Shown here: piece after piece, positions 55,879-64,000 of the stretch | Layout of the letters: each line of letters starts with the position of its first letter | Position numbering within the stretch: position 1 is the first letter of the stretch | Assembly (NCBI RefSeq): GCF_014643695.1 | Contig: NZ_BMJY01000012.1 | Span: forward strand, 1-64,000 | Source: Microbacterium album | GTDB taxonomy: Bacteria; Actinomycetota; Actinomycetes; Actinomycetales; Microbacteriaceae | Reading direction: 5' to 3' | Length of the DNA stretch: 64,000 bases | Translations under genes and position numbers: made by a program | Notes under the pieces: model-generated | The model's input: only the letters and a program-made list of their open reading frames with translations | The model's database searches: none | What the model was told of the DNA's origin: nothing

Positions 55879-57414
55879 TCAGCCGGTCGTCACGGTGACG
55901 CCGGACAGGTTCAGGCGCGCGTTGACGGAGTCGACGGGGAAGCCCGCCACGCCCGGCCCGACGGCCGTGATCGTCTCGCCCACGTAGAGCCAGTCGGCCG
56001 CGTGATCCTCCGACACGATCCGCGCCGCCTGGGCCAGCAGCTCGGCGGACTCGTCCGGGTCCAGCGATCGCAGCGCCTGGCTGTACAGGTCCTGGACCTC
56101 GGCGTTGTCGTAGCCGAAGTAGTAGTCGGGGTTCGCGAAGTTGCCGAAGTCGCGGGGCTCGACGTGCAGCACGAAGCTGAGCTGGTAGTCGCGGTTCGTG
56201 TACACGTCCTGCAGCCACGCCGTGAACTCGACGGGCGAGACGCGCAGGTCGACCCCGATGTCGTTGAAGGCCGACACGAGGAACGCCGACACGGAGGTGG
56301 GGTAGAAGGCGGGGATGGTCAGCTCCAGCTCGAGGTTCTCCTGGCCGGCCTCGGCGAGCAGCTCCCGGGCGCGTTCCGGGTCATGCGACACGACGTCCGA
56401 CAGGTCCTCGTACCCCGGGTCCAGCTCGGGGATCGGGCCGTACTGGGTCCTGGACGCGCCGACCGCGCGCACGAGCGCGTCGTGGTCGATCGCGAGCCGG
56501 AGCGCTTCGCGCACGCGCACGTCGTCGAGCGGCGCCACCGCGTTGTTGAAGGCGAGCGTGCCCTTGTCCGTGGTCTTGCCCGTCGTCAGACGGAAGCCGT
56601 CGGTGCCGTCCAGCTGCGGAGCGAGATCCGCCTGCACGGCCGTGAGGACATCCAGGCTGCCGTCCAGGGCCGCGTTGACGCCGGCCGTGAAATCGGGGAT
56701 GTACTGCAACTCCACGGCCGCGACCCCGGCGGGCTCGCCCCAGTACTCGTCGTAGCGCGCGAGCGTGATGCTGTCGCCCTGCCTCCAGTCCTCGAGCGTG
56801 AACGGTCCCGTGCCGTTGGCCCCCGTCCGCAGATCCGTGGTGTCCCCCTCGTCGAACACGAGGCCCGCGGGCCCCGTCAGGGAGAACAGCAGGTTCTGGT
56901 TCGGCTGGTCCAGCGTCAGCACCACGGTGCGGTCGTCGGGTGCCTCGACGGAGGAGACGTCCGCGAGATCCCCGTGTCCGATGAGGCTCTCGTCCGTGCG
57001 CACCTCCTCGAGCGTCGCGACGACGTCCGACGCCGTGAGCTCGCCCCCGGCATGGAACGTGACGCCTGACTGGAGGGTGAACGTGTACGTCAGGCCGTCG
57101 TCCGAGATGTCGTACTCGGCGGCGAGCGCGGGGACGATCTCGTTCTCGGGCGTGCGCGTCACGAGTCCCTGGTACACGTTGTCGATGAGGACCTGCTCGA
57201 GCGCCGCGCCCGAGGTCCGGCGGATGTCGAGGTTCTCGGGCTCGAGGACGAGACCGACGCGCAGCGTCGCGTCGGGGTCGGGGTCGCCCGTCGGCTCGGG
57301 AGACGGCGCTCCGTAGCACCCCGCGAGGACGACCGCCGCGGTCAGCAGGCCCGCCGCAGCGGCGGAGGACCGGCGCGGGACGGACCCGGCACGGCGCGAG
57401 AGGGAGTGGGACAT
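55879..57414 (-). CDS. ABC transporter substrate-binding lipoprotein (SBP family 5)
   Basis: 511 residues. Lipobox LAGC with Cys33. The family 5 dipeptide/nickel-type fold contains LRVGLVLEPENLDIRRTSG, YTFTLQSGVTFHAGGELTASDVV and the DHDALVRAV segment. Ligand not specified: may be a peptide, a sugar or another solute. The adjacent alpha/beta hydrolase upstream in the operon suggests an ester- or amide-containing compound. Confidence 0.88.
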   Translation of the reverse strand: MSHSLSRRAGSVPRRSSAAAAGLLTAAVVLAGCYGAPSPEPTGDPDPDATLRVGLVLEPENLDIRRTSGAALEQVLIDNVYQGLVTRTPENEIVPALAAEYDISDDGLTYTFTLQSGVTFHAGGELTASDVVATLEEVRTDESLIGHGDLADVSSVEAPDDRTVVLTLDQPNQNLLFSLTGPAGLVFDEGDTTDLRTGANGTGPFTLEDWRQGDSITLARYDEYWGEPAGVAAVELQYIPDFTAGVNAALDGSLDVLTAVQADLAPQLDGTDGFRLTTGKTTDKGTLAFNNAVAPLDDVRVREALRLAIDHDALVRAVGASRTQYGPIPELDPGYEDLSDVVSHDPERARELLAEAGQENLELELTIPAFYPTSVSAFLVSAFNDIGVDLRVSPVEFTAWLQDVYTNRDYQLSFVLHVEPRDFGNFANPDYYFGYDNAEVQDLYSQALRSLDPDESAELLAQAARIVSEDHAADWLYVGETITAVGPGVAGFPVDSVNARLNLSGVTVTTG

Positions 57415-57464
57415 GGCGGTCCTTTCGGAGCGGGCCGCGCGGCAGCGCGGAGAGAGGAGGGGGA

Positions 57465-58388
57465 TCACCGGTCGGCGGACCCGTCGGCGTGGCCACGCAG
57501 GAGACGCGCGAGCTCGACGGGCGCGACCTCCTGCACGTTGTGCGGGGCGTCGAGCGGCACGACGCGGGCATGGGGGACGCGGCGTGAGAGCTCGGCCGTC
57601 GCCGCGGCGTCGACGAAGCCCCGCTCGGCCCGCACGAGCGTCAGCGGGACGCGGAGCGCGGCGAGGTCGTCCCATGATCGGGCGTACGCTCCGCCCGGCG
57701 CCTGATCCGCGGCCGGGGCGAGGGCGTGCTGCGCGATGCGGGCGAAGTGGTGCTTCCACTCGACCCGGCCGTCCTGCCGCACGCGCGTGTTCAGGAAGAC
57801 CCCGCGTCGAGTGTCCTCGAGCGAGCCGCCGAGCCCGAACGCCTGCGCGCGTTCGACCACCGCGTCGCGCGACGGGAAATCGGCCTGCTCGTAGAAGCGC
57901 CGCAGGTGCTCGAGGCCGGGGCTCGCGTCGATGTCGGGAGTGATGTCCACGATCACGACGGCCCGCACGAGGTCGGCGCGGGCGGCCGCGACGGCGGCCG
58001 CGGTCAGGCCCCCCAGCGAGTGCCCCGCGAGCACGACGGGCCCGGTGGTCCAGGTCTCGAGGCCCCGGATGACGTCGGGAGCGAGCGTGCCGGGGGCGTA
58101 GTCGGCGTCGTCGCGCCAGGAGGAGTCGCCGTGGCCGGCCAGATCGATCGCGATCGCGCCGTCGTCGAGCGCGATGGCCGTCGCGTCCCACGTGTGCGCG
58201 TTCAGGCCCGCGCCGTGCAGCAGCACGACCCGAGGCGCGCCCTCGCCGTAGCGGATGGCGGAGAGGAGCCTGCCGTCGTCGAGCGGGAGCGTGAGGCGTC
58301 GTGCCGAGGGTGCCTCCAGCCCGAGCCGCTCGGCCTGCCCGGGAAGGTAGGCGAACTCGCTCGTGAGCGGCTCACGGCTCTCGGTCAC
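57465..58388 (-). CDS. alpha/beta hydrolase at the head of the ABC operon
   Basis: About 307 residues from GTG 58388; GTG 58397 also possible. VVLLHGAGLNAHTWD gives the oxyanion loop, GHSLGG the nucleophile elbow and PHNVQE the catalytic His. The operon order hydrolase, binding protein, two permeases, two ATPases suggests it acts on what the transporter brings in. Substrate unknown. Confidence 0.82.
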   Translation of the reverse strand: MTESREPLTSEFAYLPGQAERLGLEAPSARRLTLPLDDGRLLSAIRYGEGAPRVVLLHGAGLNAHTWDATAIALDDGAIAIDLAGHGDSSWRDDADYAPGTLAPDVIRGLETWTTGPVVLAGHSLGGLTAAAVAAARADLVRAVVIVDITPDIDASPGLEHLRRFYEQADFPSRDAVVERAQAFGLGGSLEDTRRGVFLNTRVRQDGRVEWKHHFARIAQHALAPAADQAPGGAYARSWDDLAALRVPLTLVRAERGFVDAAATAELSRRVPHARVVPLDAPHNVQEVAPVELARLLRGHADGSADR

Positions 58389-58588
58389 GCGGGTCACCGG
58401 CTTCCTGGTCGGGGTTGGACGCGACCATTGTGCCGCCGTTCGAGCATCGCGCGGAAATCGGGAGCCATTATGGCCACTATAAAACGTCATACTTGACCGT
58501 TTTGAAGAGATTAACGATCATAGCGTGGGCAGAATGATCCGCGGTCGATTCCTGGTCGCGCGGCGCGAGGCCTCTGTAGGGTGGCAGC

Positions 58589-59077
58589 ATGGAGCAGTTG
58601 CGGGTGCACCTGTCGAAGTCCGAGCCGGAGGCGTACAAGAGCCTCGACGCGTTCTCGCGCACCGTCGGCGGCATCGCCAGGGAGAACGGGATCGACGAGC
58701 GTCTCAAGGAGCTCGTGCTCCTGCACTGCTCCCAGCTGAACGGCTGCGCGTACTGCACCCGCGTCCACACCGACAGGGCGGTCGCTGCGGGCCTGTCCGC
58801 CGACGAGCTCACCCAGGTGCCCGTGTGGCGGGAGTCGGGGGTCTTCACCGAGCGGGAGCGCGCCGCACTGGAGCTCGCCGAGGCGTTCACGTTCATCCAC
58901 CGCGGCGGAGTGCCCGATGACGTGTACGAGCGCGCCGGCGCCGTACTGAGCGAGAAGGAGTACCTGGGCATCAGCTGGCTGTGCGTGTCCATCAACGCCT
59001 TCAACCGTGTCGTGATCGCGGGACGATACCCGGTGCCGCCCCGGAGCGCGCCGTCGCGCGAGGCCGCGGACGCATGA
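58589..59077 (+). CDS. AhpD-like carboxymuconolactone decarboxylase-family protein
   Basis: 162 residues. Redox pair Cys53-x2-Cys56 and His60 in NGCAYCTRVHT mark the AhpD branch, which has peroxidase or thiol-reductant activity. Preceded by an AT-rich stretch (about 58475-58525) that holds TATAGT on the minus strand and TTGACC on the plus strand, so divergent promoters for this gene and the ABC operon are likely. ATGA overlap with the phosphatase gene. Confidence 0.85.
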   Translation: MEQLRVHLSKSEPEAYKSLDAFSRTVGGIARENGIDERLKELVLLHCSQLNGCAYCTRVHTDRAVAAGLSADELTQVPVWRESGVFTERERAALELAEAFTFIHRGGVPDDVYERAGAVLSEKEYLGISWLCVSINAFNRVVIAGRYPVPPRSAPSREAADA

Positions 59078-59841
59078 ATCGCGCCATGAGTGAGGCGTCC
59101 GAACCCTCGACGAGCGGAGGCCCGATGTCGGCCTCCGAGAGCCTCGTCCCCGGAGCCGTCAACTTCCGCGACGTCGGCGGATTGCCCGCACGCGCCGGAC
59201 GGACGCGTCACGGCGTCCTGTACCGCTCCGGCAACCTCGCCGCCGTGGAGGCGCCCGGGGCCGAGGCGTTCCGTCGACTCGGCGTGCGGCGCGTGGTCGA
59301 CCTGCGCTCGGACGACGAGGTCGCCCACGCGCCGAGCCGTGTGGGAGATGTCGAGACGCTGAGGGTGCCGCTGTTCCTGGGGTCTCTCGCGTCCTTCTTC
59401 GTGGAGGACCTGTCACTGACCGAGCTGTACCGCCTGCTGCTCGCGCGCTCGGGGGACAGGATCGTGACGGCCGTGCGGGGGATCCTCGGGGCGCAGCCGG
59501 TCCTGGTCCACTGCACGGTGGGGAAGGACCGGACCGGCATGACCGTCGCGCTCGCGCTCGCCGCGTCGGGGGTCGACGAGGACGCGGTGGTGGCGGACTA
59601 TGCGCGCACGGAGAGCATGCTGCCCGCCTGGCGCAACGCCGAGGTCACGGCGCGCGTTCGAGCCGCGTATCCGTCCGCGCGCAACCTGGAGGAGCTCGCC
59701 ACGCGCTCGCCCGCGCCCGTCATGCGCGGCATCCTCGACGAGGTACGCGCGCAGCACGGATCGGCGGAGGGCTACCTCCGCGCGCACGGCATGGACGACG
59801 GCGAGCTCGCGCTACTGCGGCGCACGCTGATCGCGGAGTGA
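59074..59841 (+). CDS. tyrosine/serine protein phosphatase (PTP-like)
   Basis: 255 residues. Phosphate loop HCTVGKDRTG with catalytic Cys147 and Arg153, and the N-terminal NFRDVGGLPAR signature seen in the MptpB/LipA-like family of atypical lipid and protein phosphatases. Cytoplasmic, no signal peptide. Start overlaps the AhpD-like stop. Confidence 0.88.
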   Translation: MNRAMSEASEPSTSGGPMSASESLVPGAVNFRDVGGLPARAGRTRHGVLYRSGNLAAVEAPGAEAFRRLGVRRVVDLRSDDEVAHAPSRVGDVETLRVPLFLGSLASFFVEDLSLTELYRLLLARSGDRIVTAVRGILGAQPVLVHCTVGKDRTGMTVALALAASGVDEDAVVADYARTESMLPAWRNAEVTARVRAAYPSARNLEELATRSPAPVMRGILDEVRAQHGSAEGYLRAHGMDDGELALLRRTLIAE

Positions 59842-59859
59842 GCCGGGAATCTTCGCCGG

Positions 59860-59878
59860 TAAGGTGAGGCATGCCTGA
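59860..59878 (+). promoter_or_regulatory. DtxR/IdeR iron box overlapping a leaderless-type promoter
   Basis: The 19-mer TAAGGTGAGGCATGCCTGA fits the iron-box pattern (13 of 19 against TTAGGTTAGGCTAACCTAA) and has a central AGGCATGCCT palindrome. TAGACT at 59886-59891 is the likely -10, 9 bases before the ATG at 59901, so the message may be leaderless. Iron-dependent repression of the SIP-like gene is expected. Confidence 0.7.
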
Positions 59879-59900
59879 GTTGAGATAGACTGGTCGGATC

Positions 59901-60404
59901 ATGACCACCTCCGAGATGTCCGCGACGCACGGCTCGGGCGGCCCCGCCGCTGTCGAGCACAGTGCCGCGGCGTGCCGCTCCCAGCGGCACACACGCGTGC
60001 AGCACCTCATCGCCGCGGACGAGCACTCGCTCGTCGATCTCGCGACGCTGCTCGCCACGCTGCCGCTGTGCTCGACGGGCCGCGTGTTCGTGGAGGTTCC
60101 GGACTCCCGGTGGATCGATGCGCTTCCCGTGCCGCCGCGCATGGTGGTGACCTGGCTCGACCGCTCGTCGCGCAGCGGCGAGGCGGGCACGGGGCGCGCG
60201 TGCCCGTCGGGCGCCGCTCTCACGCGCGCCGTGACCGCGTGGGCCGATGAGATGCTGTGCGCCGAGGGCGACGAGACGCGGATCGAGCTGCTCGGCGGCT
60301 ACGTCGGGACCGCCGACATCGCCGATCACCTGACCGAGCGGCTCGGCATCGACCCGGCCCGCATCCACACGCCCGAGCGGTTCCGGCTGTTCGACGCGCG
60401 CTGA
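59901..60404 (+). CDS. SIP-domain (siderophore-interacting) protein, small
   Basis: 167 residues corresponding to the NAD-binding half of siderophore-interacting proteins. FVEVPDSRWIDALPVPPRMVVTWLDR is followed by ALTRAVTAW and a C-terminal GGYVGTADIADHL segment. The FAD-binding N-terminal domain is missing, so it cannot by itself be a full ferric-siderophore reductase. It sits behind an iron box and convergent with the HExxH gene. Confidence 0.7.
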   Translation: MTTSEMSATHGSGGPAAVEHSAAACRSQRHTRVQHLIAADEHSLVDLATLLATLPLCSTGRVFVEVPDSRWIDALPVPPRMVVTWLDRSSRSGEAGTGRACPSGAALTRAVTAWADEMLCAEGDETRIELLGGYVGTADIADHLTERLGIDPARIHTPERFRLFDAR

Positions 60405-60411
60405 CGCGCGC

Positions 60412-60867
60412 TCACCGCGGGCGCACCCGCCGGAGGTAGCCGCCGTCCTGCAGCCCCGCAGCGATCTCGAAGCGGTTGCGCAGGGGGTCCCGTCCGGCCA
60501 GCAGATAGAGCAGCGGCATGAGGAACCCGTAGCGGCGCCACTGCTCGCGGTGCACGCCCTCGTGCCGCAGCAGCGCGGGCGTGACGCGCCCGTCGCCCGT
60601 GAGGAAGCAGCCCCCGACGCAGACGCCGCCGCGCGGATACGCCCACGACGGCAGGCCGCGGAAGACCCAGAACCCGGCGCGGCGCTCGACCGGGCCCGTG
60701 CTCCACAGGGCTCCCCACACCCAGCCGACGAGCGTGCCCCAGGCGTAGCCGGCGAGGCTGACGGGCGAGTCGAGCAGGACGCGCGGGATCAACCGGTCGA
60801 TGCGCTCGCCGCGGCGCAGGGCGCGCTCGGCCGCGGGTCGCAGCTCCGCGGGAAGAGACTCGATCAC
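60412..60867 (-). CDS. small membrane-associated protein with HExxH motif
   Basis: 151 residues. Hydrophobic stretch LAGYAWGTLVGWVWGALW, then the candidate zinc motif HEGVH near residue 107 in LLRHEGVHREQWRRYG, and a C-terminal FLMPLLYLLAGRDPLRNRFE. Similar proteins in actinobacteria are often annotated loosely as oxidoreductases, which the sequence does not support. Zinc-protease activity is possible but untested. Overlaps the arginase-like gene by 4 bp. Confidence 0.6.
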   Translation of the reverse strand: MIESLPAELRPAAERALRRGERIDRLIPRVLLDSPVSLAGYAWGTLVGWVWGALWSTGPVERRAGFWVFRGLPSWAYPRGGVCVGGCFLTGDGRVTPALLRHEGVHREQWRRYGFLMPLLYLLAGRDPLRNRFEIAAGLQDGGYLRRVRPR

Positions 60868-61733
60868 GCGAGCGCTCCGATGATCCGCAGGATCGTCCCC
60901 ATGTCCTCGACGGCGGCCCCCGCACTGCGCGGAGTGAATCCCGCGATCGTGGCGCCCGCCAGGGGGTACCGGCTCCGAACAGCCGCGATCGCCGCGACGA
61001 GCGCCGTGGGCTCGACCCCGAAGGGCTCCGGGGAGGACACGCCCGTGATGTGGGCCGGGTCGATGACGTCGAGGTCTACGTGGATGTAGACCCGCCGCGC
61101 GCCCGTGGCCGCGACCGCGTCGGCGAGCGCCTCGGGCCGCGAGAGGTCGGCGGGGGCGAGCGTCGTGATCGCCGAACGAGCCAGCAGCTCGTCCTCCTCG
61201 GGATCCAGCATGCGAACGCCCGCGAGCACCACGTCACGCGCGGCGACGGCGCCCCGCGGCAGGGCGAGCCCCGGCGCGCCCTCACCCAGCACCGCCCGCA
61301 GCGCCATGCCGGCGAACGCGCGCGTCGGGGAGGTGGTGGGGGTGTGCAGGTCGCCGTGGGCGTCGAACCACACGACGGCCATCGGCTCGGGCTCCGACGG
61401 CCCGGCGGCGACGCCCGGGTCGAGGATCGGCTCGGGGCCCTGCTCGAGCGCGTGCCCGATCGCGGCGACCGACACCGCGCAGTCGCCGCCGACGACGATC
61501 GCCGGTGACGGCACATCCGCGAGCGCCGAGCGGATCGCGTCCTGCGTCCGCAGCAGCGAGCTCGCCCGTAGCACACCCGTGTCCAGGGGTTCGCCCGCCT
61601 CGAGCGGCACCCGCACCCGGGTGCACGCCGATCGCGGCAGATCGCCCGCGATCGCCTCCGCGCCGTCGATGAACGACATCGCGCGCGACGACGGCGACCC
61701 CTGCCACTGCGGGACGATCACGAAGCGTGCCAT
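60864..61733 (-). CDS. arginase/agmatinase-fold (ureohydrolase) protein, atypical
   Basis: 289 residues. The metal-site blocks are WFDAHGDLHTP (Asp124, His126, Asp128) and HVDLDVIDP (Asp220, Asp222). The first block is GGDC with Cys85 where arginases have His in GGDHS, so one Mn ligand is changed. Such proteins may hydrolyse a different guanidine-like substrate or have lost activity. Probably co-transcribed with the HExxH gene. Confidence 0.8.
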   Translation of the reverse strand: MARFVIVPQWQGSPSSRAMSFIDGAEAIAGDLPRSACTRVRVPLEAGEPLDTGVLRASSLLRTQDAIRSALADVPSPAIVVGGDCAVSVAAIGHALEQGPEPILDPGVAAGPSEPEPMAVVWFDAHGDLHTPTTSPTRAFAGMALRAVLGEGAPGLALPRGAVAARDVVLAGVRMLDPEEDELLARSAITTLAPADLSRPEALADAVAATGARRVYIHVDLDVIDPAHITGVSSPEPFGVEPTALVAAIAAVRSRYPLAGATIAGFTPRSAGAAVEDMGTILRIIGALA

Positions 61734-61771
61734 GCACTCATCCTGCCTCCTCGCGCCGCGCCTGAGGACGG

Positions 61772-61803
61772 CGAAGGCCGCCCGGCGTGGCGGGCGGCCT
61801 TCG
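61772..61803 (-). terminator. terminator downstream of the pspA-like gene
   Basis: CGAAGGCCGCCCG and CGGGCGGCCTTCG form a 13-bp stem around a 6-base loop. It lies 15 bases after the end of the PspA-like gene on the minus strand. Confidence 0.8.
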
Positions 61804-61817
61804 TGCGCGTCGGAGCG

Positions 61818-62555
61818 TCAGGCGCCGATCTGACCCTGGGGCTGGCCGCCCGACTTCAGGGCCGCGAGCCGCGCCTCGACCTCGGTGAGCTCGCCGAGGT
61901 CCTCGAGGCTCTCGAACTGGGCGTCCAGGCTCGACGCCGCCAGCTCCGCCTTGCCCTGCGCCTGCGCCTCGACGCGGCGGACCTTCTCCTCGAAGCGGCC
62001 GAGCTCGCTCGTCGGGTCCAGCACGTCGATCGACTTGACCGCGTCGACGACCTTCGCCTGCGCCTCGGCGGTCTTCTGCCGGGCGAGCAGCTCGCTGCGC
62101 TTCGCGCGCAGCTGCTCGAGCTTGACCTTCATGCCGTTGAGGCCGGCCTTGAGCTTCTCGACCACCTCGTTCTGCGCCGCGAGCTGGGGAGCCGCGGTCT
62201 TGACGTCGTTCTCCGCCGAGATCTGGCGCTGCAGCGCGACCTTGGCGAGCGCGTCGAACTTGTCGGCGCCCGCGGTGTCGCCCGCGGCGCGCAGCTCGTC
62301 GGCCTTGCGGCTGGCGGCGAGCGCCTTGTTGCCCCACTCGAGGGCGGCCTGCTTGTCCTCGGCGTGGTCGCGCTCGAGCAGACGCAGGTTGCCGATCGTC
62401 TCCGCGATCGCGGCCTCGGCGTCGGCGATGTTGTTGGTGTAGTCGCGCACGAGCTGGTCGAGCATCTTCTCCGGGTCCTCGGCCTGGTCGAGGATGGCGT
62501 TGATGTTCGCCTTCACGAGCGTCGAGATCCGCCCGAAGATGGACTGCTTTGCCAT
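61818..62555 (-). CDS. PspA/IM30 family membrane-stress protein
   Basis: 245 residues, almost wholly helical and coiled coil. N-terminal amphipathic helix MAKQSIFGRISTLVKANINAILDQAEDPEKMLDQLVRDY is the family hallmark. It binds stressed membranes and oligomerises. Located downstream of the TPM-domain gene on the same strand, a common actinobacterial pair. Confidence 0.92.
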   Translation of the reverse strand: MAKQSIFGRISTLVKANINAILDQAEDPEKMLDQLVRDYTNNIADAEAAIAETIGNLRLLERDHAEDKQAALEWGNKALAASRKADELRAAGDTAGADKFDALAKVALQRQISAENDVKTAAPQLAAQNEVVEKLKAGLNGMKVKLEQLRAKRSELLARQKTAEAQAKVVDAVKSIDVLDPTSELGRFEEKVRRVEAQAQGKAELAASSLDAQFESLEDLGELTEVEARLAALKSGGQPQGQIGA

Positions 62556-62668
62556 GGTGTGCCTTTCGTGTGGCGTGATGTTGAGCTCAGGGTGAGTCTA
62601 AGAGCGGTGCCGGGGAACGCGAGAGGCCCGGTGCTCGGGGCGTCGGCGCGCATCGCGAGCGGGGGACA

Positions 62669-64000
62669 TCAGAACCGGCCTCCTCCGCGCCGCCCGCCGC
62701 GTCCGCCGCCCGAACGCCCGAAGCTGCCGCCGCCGGATCGCGTCGACCGGCCGCCGCCCCAGCTGCCGCCGCTGCGGCCGCTGCTGCTGCGTCCCCCGCC
62801 GCTCCAGGAGCTGCCGCCCCAGCCGCTGCTGCGACCGCCGCTGCTGCGGCCGCCGCTGTTGAGGCTGCTGCTGATGAGGCCGCCGAGGATTCCCCCGACG
62901 ATGCTCTCGGTCATGCCGCCGCCGCGGCGCCCCCCGCCCGCGCCGCCGCCGAGCATCGTGCCCCAGTCGGCGGACGAGACGTCGGAGCGCGCGAGCTCGG
63001 ACGCCTGCGCGGCGAGCTGCAGCGCGCGCTGGGCGCGGGGGAGCGCCTGGGCGGGATCCGCCGCTCCCAGCGCCTCCGCTCGCGAGAGCTCGGCACCGGC
63101 CTCGGCGAGGCGCGTGCGCGCCTGAGCGCCCACGGCGCCGCGGCGGGCGGCGATGTACTCCTCGGCCGCCGTCAGATGGCTGCGTGCCTGCAGGAGGGTC
63201 TGCGCGAGCATGTGCTGGGTGCGCTCGGCGTTGCCGACGACCTGGTCGAGCTGCGCGTTCGCCTGCTCGAGCGACGCGAGCAGCACGCGCGGGCGGCGCG
63301 CCGTTCCCGAGAGGTTCTCGCGTGCCTGGGCGACGGCGCGCTCGGCCGCGGAGACCACCCCGGCGACCTCCGGCGACGCCGGCAGCGCACGCGCGCGCAC
63401 CAGGTCCCGCTCGAGGTCGGCGAGCAGCTCGTTGGCCTGACGCTCGGCGTCCGCGAGCGTCGCCGCGAGATCCGTCACCGCCTGCTCGAGCAGCGCCGCC
63501 TGCGCGGTCGCCTGCTCGGCGGCGCGGATCGCGACGGCCGCCTCACCGGACTGTCCCGTCGCCACCAGCTCCTGTGCGCGCGCGAGCTGCTCGTCGGCGA
63601 ACTCGAGCCGCGTCCGCGCCTGCGCGGGATTGTCGGCGACCGTGTCGAGCGCGGCCGGTGCATACCGGTCCGCCAGCTCGGCCAGGGCTGCCCCGGCGCG
63701 CTCCGCCGTCCCCTCCGCCGCGCCGCGGCGCTGCTGCGCGGCGACGAGCGCGGCGGAGGCGTCCTGCTCGATGCGCCGCAGCTCATCGAACGCCGCGTGC
63801 TTGCGCTCGAGGGTCTCCGAGGCCGACTCGCACAGCCGCACGATCTCGGCGTTCCACGCGCGGATCTCCTCCTCGGTGTCCTTCTCGTGGTCGTCGAGCT
63901 TCTGCTTCAGCTCGAACGCCTGCGCGAGCTCGGCCTTGGCGGTCTGGAGGGCCTGCTCGAACTCGCTCGTCGCGTCCGCGCCGAACTGCGCGACCGCGAA
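62669..64000 (-). CDS. TPM-domain-type protein, C-terminal part (runs off the right edge)
   Basis: The frame is open to base 64000, so at least 443 residues are present and the N terminus, where the TPM domain should be, is outside. The visible part is a long coiled-coil region rich in Ala, Glu, Arg and Gln (about 300 residues). It is followed by a serine/glycine/arginine-rich tail with repeated SSGRSGGSWGGG-like blocks. This is the usual architecture of the actinobacterial TPM/YgcG-like membrane proteins next to pspA. The TPM assignment rests on architecture and neighbour, not on the missing domain. Confidence 0.7.
   Translation of the reverse strand, partial: FAVAQFGADATSEFEQALQTAKAELAQAFELKQKLDDHEKDTEEEIRAWNAEIVRLCESASETLERKHAAFDELRRIEQDASAALVAAQQRRGAAEGTAERAGAALAELADRYAPAALDTVADNPAQARTRLEFADEQLARAQELVATGQSGEAAVAIRAAEQATAQAALLEQAVTDLAATLADAERQANELLADLERDLVRARALPASPEVAGVVSAAERAVAQARENLSGTARRPRVLLASLEQANAQLDQVVGNAERTQHMLAQTLLQARSHLTAAEEYIAARRGAVGAQARTRLAEAGAELSRAEALGAADPAQALPRAQRALQLAAQASELARSDVSSADWGTMLGGGAGGGRRGGGMTESIVGGILGGLISSSLNSGGRSSGGRSSGWGGSSWSGGGRSSSGRSGGSWGGGRSTRSGGGSFGRSGGGRGGRRGGGRF

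Overview
The window reads as chromosomal DNA of a high-GC Gram-positive actinobacterium, most likely Microbacteriaceae and close to Microbacterium. The pointers are very high GC at third codon positions, frequent GTG starts, ATGA/GTGA gene overlaps, a fused 2-oxoglutarate decarboxylase/dehydrogenase (Kgd), a SigH/RsrA-type redox sigma pair, an Eis-type acetyltransferase, a HelR rifamycin-resistance ATPase and class Ib ribonucleotide reductase. It opens on the last bases of a 5S rRNA and its terminator, so the left edge lies just downstream of an rRNA operon. All protein calls come from reading motifs; no database search was run.

Layout. 1-0.7 kb: rRNA end and a YbaK-type tRNA deacylase. 0.7-10.5 kb: an accessory catabolic island. 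One strand carries a metallo-lactonase, a carboxymuconolactone decarboxylase-like protein, a 3-hydroxyisobutyrate dehydrogenase-like enzyme, a GntR/FCD regulator, a short-chain dehydrogenase and a zinc alcohol dehydrogenase. The other strand carries a three-part TRAP transporter and a lactate-permease-like carrier. Two matching 11-bp palindromes in the divergent promoter region look like the regulator's operators. 10.8-13.8 kb: an orphan cluster with a small ADP-ribosyltransferase-like protein coupled to a possible immunity protein, a probable decayed gene, an SseB-like protein and a 32-bp tandem repeat.

13.8-24.9 kb: DUF445 protein, CsoR/RcnR-type metal sensor, acyl-CoA dehydrogenase plus hydrolase, MFS carrier, nrdHIEF behind paired NrdR boxes, a K+ channel, and a MarR regulator followed by a near-perfect palindrome that swallows the next start codon. 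25-31 kb: ECF sigma factor with membrane partner, Bcp, RsgA, AroA, SigH/RsrA. An Eis-like gene follows, flanked by two copies of a 68-bp CACGTG-rich palindromic element. 32-42 kb: Kgd; a CNNM/CorC pair preceded by a candidate Mg2+-type leader peptide; an Old Yellow Enzyme; NnrD; a GT87-like mannosyltransferase; a thiamine-binding protein.

42-50 kb: helR with a rifamycin-associated element in its promoter, a divergent MFS exporter, metX and metY separated by a strong terminator, an SDR, uracil-DNA glycosylase and a GNAT. 51-58.4 kb: an OmpA-domain protein with a lipoprotein, then a complete oligopeptide-type ABC operon headed by an alpha/beta hydrolase. 58.5-64 kb: AhpD-like protein, tyrosine phosphatase, an iron-box-controlled SIP-like protein, an HExxH protein, a divergent arginase-fold protein, a PspA homologue and the C-terminal part of a TPM-domain protein that runs off the right edge.

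The most interesting unexplained items are the catabolic island with its twin operators, the ART/immunity cluster, the acidic-proline leader ORF before the CNNM gene, the MarR-gene palindrome over a start codon, the paired 68-bp palindromic elements, and the RAE-helR-MFS arrangement.
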